Of a DNA stretch of 35,852 nucleotides, positions 33,529 through 35,852 are shown one piece after another. This DNA is from Phycisphaerales bacterium. GTDB lineage: Bacteria; Planctomycetota; Phycisphaerae; Sedimentisphaerales; Anaerobacaceae. The stretch lies in the NCBI GenBank assembly GCA_020343675.1, contig CP070806.1, forward strand, positions 4,624,891-4,660,742, given 5' to 3'. A program made the position numbers and the translations under genes. The number at the start of each line of letters is the position of its first letter. Positions within the stretch are counted from its first letter, which is position 1. The notes beneath the pieces were generated by a model, which had not been told where the DNA came from, did not search any database, and worked only from the letters and a program-made list of their open reading frames with translations.

Positions 33529-34890
33529 TTAGACCGCAAATTCGTCCGGCTGGAATTCCAGCTTGCGGGCGGCTTCGACGGCGTCGTTGACCTTGAGCAC
33601 CGCCACAGCCGTTTCATATCCGACTTCGGCCGGACAGGTGAGCCTGGCCCCGCCGCGAATGGCCTCGAAGAAATTCTCAAGGTGCGGCTGATGATACGGC
33701 TTGTCCATCTGCACCGTCAGCTTGTAGCGCGGCAGCTTGAAGGGTGGCGGCGTCTCGTCACCGTACATCGGCAGGGCCGGCTTGTGTTTGGACGGTGTTA
33801 TTTGCCTCGGTGCTTTGAGATAGCCCATGTTCACCCATTTCGTCCAGAGGTCCGGAGCAATGCGCGGCTCTCGATAGACTTCGCCGATTTGAGTTGATTC
33901 GGATATCAGCAGTGTCGCTTCATCGCCCATGAAGGTCTCGAAGTATCCTCCGCTGCTGTTGGCGCTGACCGTCTGATAGTACGCGCTGACCGGCCCCAGG
34001 GCAGTTGCATATTCGTAAATCGCCATGACGGTGTCGTACCATTCGTGAGTCTTCTTATCGTAGTAGTTGGTGCGTCCGCTCGCCGTAACCGTTTTCGGAA
34101 GGGCGTCCAGGAACCAGTTATAAACGTCAATCTGGTGCGAGCCCAAATCGACAATCGGACCGCCTCCAAGTCCTCTGTACCACCGCCAGTTCCGGAAATG
34201 ATGCATGGACTCGTAACCATATTTCTCCAACGTTGCCTGTTCAATCGGCGCATTTTTCGGCCAGCCTAACGGCTCTCTGGCCGAGCGATTCCATTGGCCG
34301 TTGACGGCGATAATCTGTCCCAGCAGCCTCGCTCCCTTTATGAGGTTTTCATAGCAGAAGATATATCGCGGATTGCTGCGCCGCTGATGGCCGATTTGCA
34401 GCAGCTTACCAGCTCTTTTGGCAGTCAGAACCATCTTGCGAGCGCCTTCGAGTGTGTTGGACATCTCTTTTTCGCAATAGACGTGCAAGCCCGCTTTCAG
34501 AGAAGCCACCGTGTGCTCGGCGTGCCAGAAATCGGGCGTGGCGATAATCACTGCATCGAGATCCTTCTCTTTGTCGAGCATTTCTTTGAAGTCCACATAC
34601 ACGTTGTGCTCGTGGCGATAGGCCGTGAGGATGCGTGAAACACGCTTCTGGTTGAAAGCCGTCCAGATGTCGCAAACCGCCTTGAAACGAACGCCGGGAA
34701 TCTTCAGGCAGGTGTTCATCAGGACCTGTCCCTGGACTCCGGCGCCCAGCAGCGCCACGTTGATATCATCCGCTTTGTCGTCGCTCGCCTGAGTCCATAC
34801 CGCCGGGACAAGCGCCACTCCCGCTCCGGCGGCCGCTGAATGAAGGAACCTGCGTCTATCTATTGATCTGTCTGCTTTTTGATCATCCAT
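33529..34890 (-). CDS. Gfo/Idh/MocA-family oxidoreductase with Tat signal
   Basis: The N-terminus SIDRRRFLHSAAAGAGVALVPAVWTQA is a twin-arginine signal, so the folded, cofactor-loaded enzyme is exported. The Rossmann part shows INVALLGAGVQGQVLM and DAVIIATPDFWHAEHTVASLKAGLHVYCEKEMSNT; the usual EKP is EKE here. The C-terminal alpha/beta domain has WYRGLGGGPIVDLGSHQIDVYNWFL with conserved Asp/His. Family members oxidise or rearrange sugars with NAD(P); the substrate is unknown. I start at ATG 34890 (GGGAGTG upstream), giving 453 residues; the ATG 13 codons earlier would place extra residues before the Tat motif. Its stop is 28 bp from the IS110 inverted repeat, so the gene is intact. Confidence 0.9.
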   Translation of the reverse strand: MDDQKADRSIDRRRFLHSAAAGAGVALVPAVWTQASDDKADDINVALLGAGVQGQVLMNTCLKIPGVRFKAVCDIWTAFNQKRVSRILTAYRHEHNVYVDFKEMLDKEKDLDAVIIATPDFWHAEHTVASLKAGLHVYCEKEMSNTLEGARKMVLTAKRAGKLLQIGHQRRSNPRYIFCYENLIKGARLLGQIIAVNGQWNRSAREPLGWPKNAPIEQATLEKYGYESMHHFRNWRWYRGLGGGPIVDLGSHQIDVYNWFLDALPKTVTASGRTNYYDKKTHEWYDTVMAIYEYATALGPVSAYYQTVSANSSGGYFETFMGDEATLLISESTQIGEVYREPRIAPDLWTKWVNMGYLKAPRQITPSKHKPALPMYGDETPPPFKLPRYKLTVQMDKPYHQPHLENFFEAIRGGARLTCPAEVGYETAVAVLKVNDAVEAARKLEFQPDEFAV

Positions 34891-35163
34891 TTTTCGCACT
34901 CCCGCAAGGGATGGCCAAGCCACTTTCAATTCTCGAAGCGCGCACCATCCGCGCCTTGTTCAACATTGACAAATCCCCGCTAACACTCGACTCTCACACC
35001 TCAAACCTGCCGGCTATCTATGCAGACGCTCCGCTCAAGATTTTTGGTATAAGAAAAATATCGTTCATCCGGCGAATGCGTACTCAAGTAGTCCGATGAG
35101 AAGCTGCGGCGACCTATCTGACCCAATATTAGAGATGGTCGAGAAGTGAACCCTCTGATTCAG

Positions 35164-35852
35164 TCAGAGCAGGTCGGAGATGTCGTACACGCGGGCTTTG
35201 AGTGTGTTGGGCAGCGACTCGACCGTTGCGATGATAATGACGCCGTCGTCGATGACGTAGCCGAGCAGGTCGTATCGGCCGGAGACCGACGCCAACAGCA
35301 ACTCCAGCGCGGTACCGACGGAAACCCCCGATATCTCGTCCATGTTGATGGGCGTCGTGCGGTCGATATCGGCGTTGTCGTACAAATCGCGCCAGAGCAC
35401 GGCGATCTGCAACGGCGGCTCGACGCAATTTCGTATCCGGTCAAGCGCCTCGGCAAACGGCATCTGCCGGTTGAACTGCAAATGGATTGTCGATACCGGT
35501 GGCACAGGTTGTCGATTGCCGGTTGCCGATTTTTCAATCAGAAATCTGAATGATTGCCATTCTCGCTCCAGCGAGTTTGCATCCAGCCGGCCGGGATGAA
35601 CCAAGACGCGGTAGCGAAGCATCAGACTCTTTCCGGCGGGCAGGGTGTATGGCTTGTTGAAAAGCAGCGCCGGGCCGAAGTAGCCGAACGGTACCTTCGG
35701 ATCCATGATAACGAAAGCCAGCTCGGGATGTCGCAGGTTGTTCGGATGGTCGAAGATGGCCATGCCCGCGGTTTTTCCTTGCGCGAATCGGCCGCTGAAA
35801 CCCATCCAGCGGGTCTTTTGGCCATGTGCGGCCAGGTCCTTTCGCCCCTCGC
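35164..35852 (-). CDS. DUF6807 (PmoA-like) family protein with extra C-terminal secretin/STN-like domain, 5' end outside window
   Basis: The frame is open to the right edge, so the N-terminus is missing; at least 228 residues are visible. The first part (TRWMGFSGRFAQGKTAGMAIFDHPNNLRHPELAFV, FGYFGPALLFNKPYTLPAGKSLMLRYRVLVHPGR) matches the end of DUF6807/PmoA-like proteins common near sugar-oxidoreductase genes in planctomycetes. After a linker (SATGNRQPVPPVST) comes a second domain, IHLQFNRQMPFAEALDRIRN, NADIDRTTPINMDEISGVSVGTALELLLASV, YDLLGYVIDDGVIIIATVESLP and ARVYDISDLL. It looks like the short domain found at the N-terminus of secretins and TonB receptors. It is on the same strand as the Gfo/Idh gene, 273 bp upstream of it. 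Confidence 0.7.
   Translation of the reverse strand, partial: EGRKDLAAHGQKTRWMGFSGRFAQGKTAGMAIFDHPNNLRHPELAFVIMDPKVPFGYFGPALLFNKPYTLPAGKSLMLRYRVLVHPGRLDANSLEREWQSFRFLIEKSATGNRQPVPPVSTIHLQFNRQMPFAEALDRIRNCVEPPLQIAVLWRDLYDNADIDRTTPINMDEISGVSVGTALELLLASVSGRYDLLGYVIDDGVIIIATVESLPNTLKARVYDISDLL

Noticed and set aside
33467-33535. AATTAGACC repeated at 33467 and 33527 as a possible target-site duplication of the IS element
   Set aside because: Both copies lie on the same side of the element, one of them over the oxidoreductase stop codon, so they cannot flank the insertion.

Overview
The window reads as a piece of a Planctomycetota chromosome, most like the Phycisphaerae/Sedimentisphaerales. I infer this from gene style: large secreted LamG and F5/8-type C proteins, a PQQ-like propeller opening with the DWPQWRGPNRDG signature, a Tat-exported Gfo/Idh oxidoreductase, a DUF6807 (PmoA-like) protein, an ECF sigma factor coupled to a membrane protein with a pseudopilin-type H-X-DG tail, and kdsA (Gram-negative envelope). 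No rRNA, tRNA or CRISPR array was seen.

Layout. (1) 1-9384: a polysaccharide locus. A divergent, partly visible five-bladed-propeller glycosidase faces a + strand run of GH127 beta-L-arabinofuranosidase, PL11 rhamnogalacturonan lyase, a 13-Asp-box propeller protein and a five-haem cytochrome c, which suggests attack on rhamnogalacturonan I and its arabinan side chains. (2) 9431-12568: a PQQ-like propeller protein (-), then an ECF sigma factor and its overlapping membrane partner (+). (3) 12704-17505: housekeeping genes dapA and pdxJ (-), then a small lipoprotein, pgsA, ribBA and a second lipoprotein (+). (4) 17506-20915: a long, apparently structured leader behind a good promoter, then a 938-residue multidomain surface protein ending at a strong intrinsic terminator. 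(5) 21146-28975: a minus-strand series leuS, a small ORF, a CYTH-domain protein, a lipid kinase, kdsA, a radical SAM protein, a 79-residue protein and a Xer recombinase, closed by its own terminator. (6) 29239-31481: a small membrane protein and a secreted cyanophycinase-like lipoprotein. (7) 31779-33501: accessory DNA, namely a 141-bp nested-palindrome element abutting an IS110-family element with 13-bp subterminal inverted repeats and a long non-coding 3' segment that could hold a bridge RNA. (8) 33529-35852: a Tat-exported Gfo/Idh oxidoreductase and a truncated DUF6807 protein with an extra secretin/STN-like tail.

The most interesting points are the cytochrome c translationally coupled to an Asp-box propeller inside a pectin-type locus, the palindrome/IS110 junction with a candidate bridge RNA, the long leader before the LamG protein, the sigma/H-X-DG pair, the cyanophycinase fusion, and the DUF6807 fusion. 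Functions are assigned from recognised motifs only; no database search was run.
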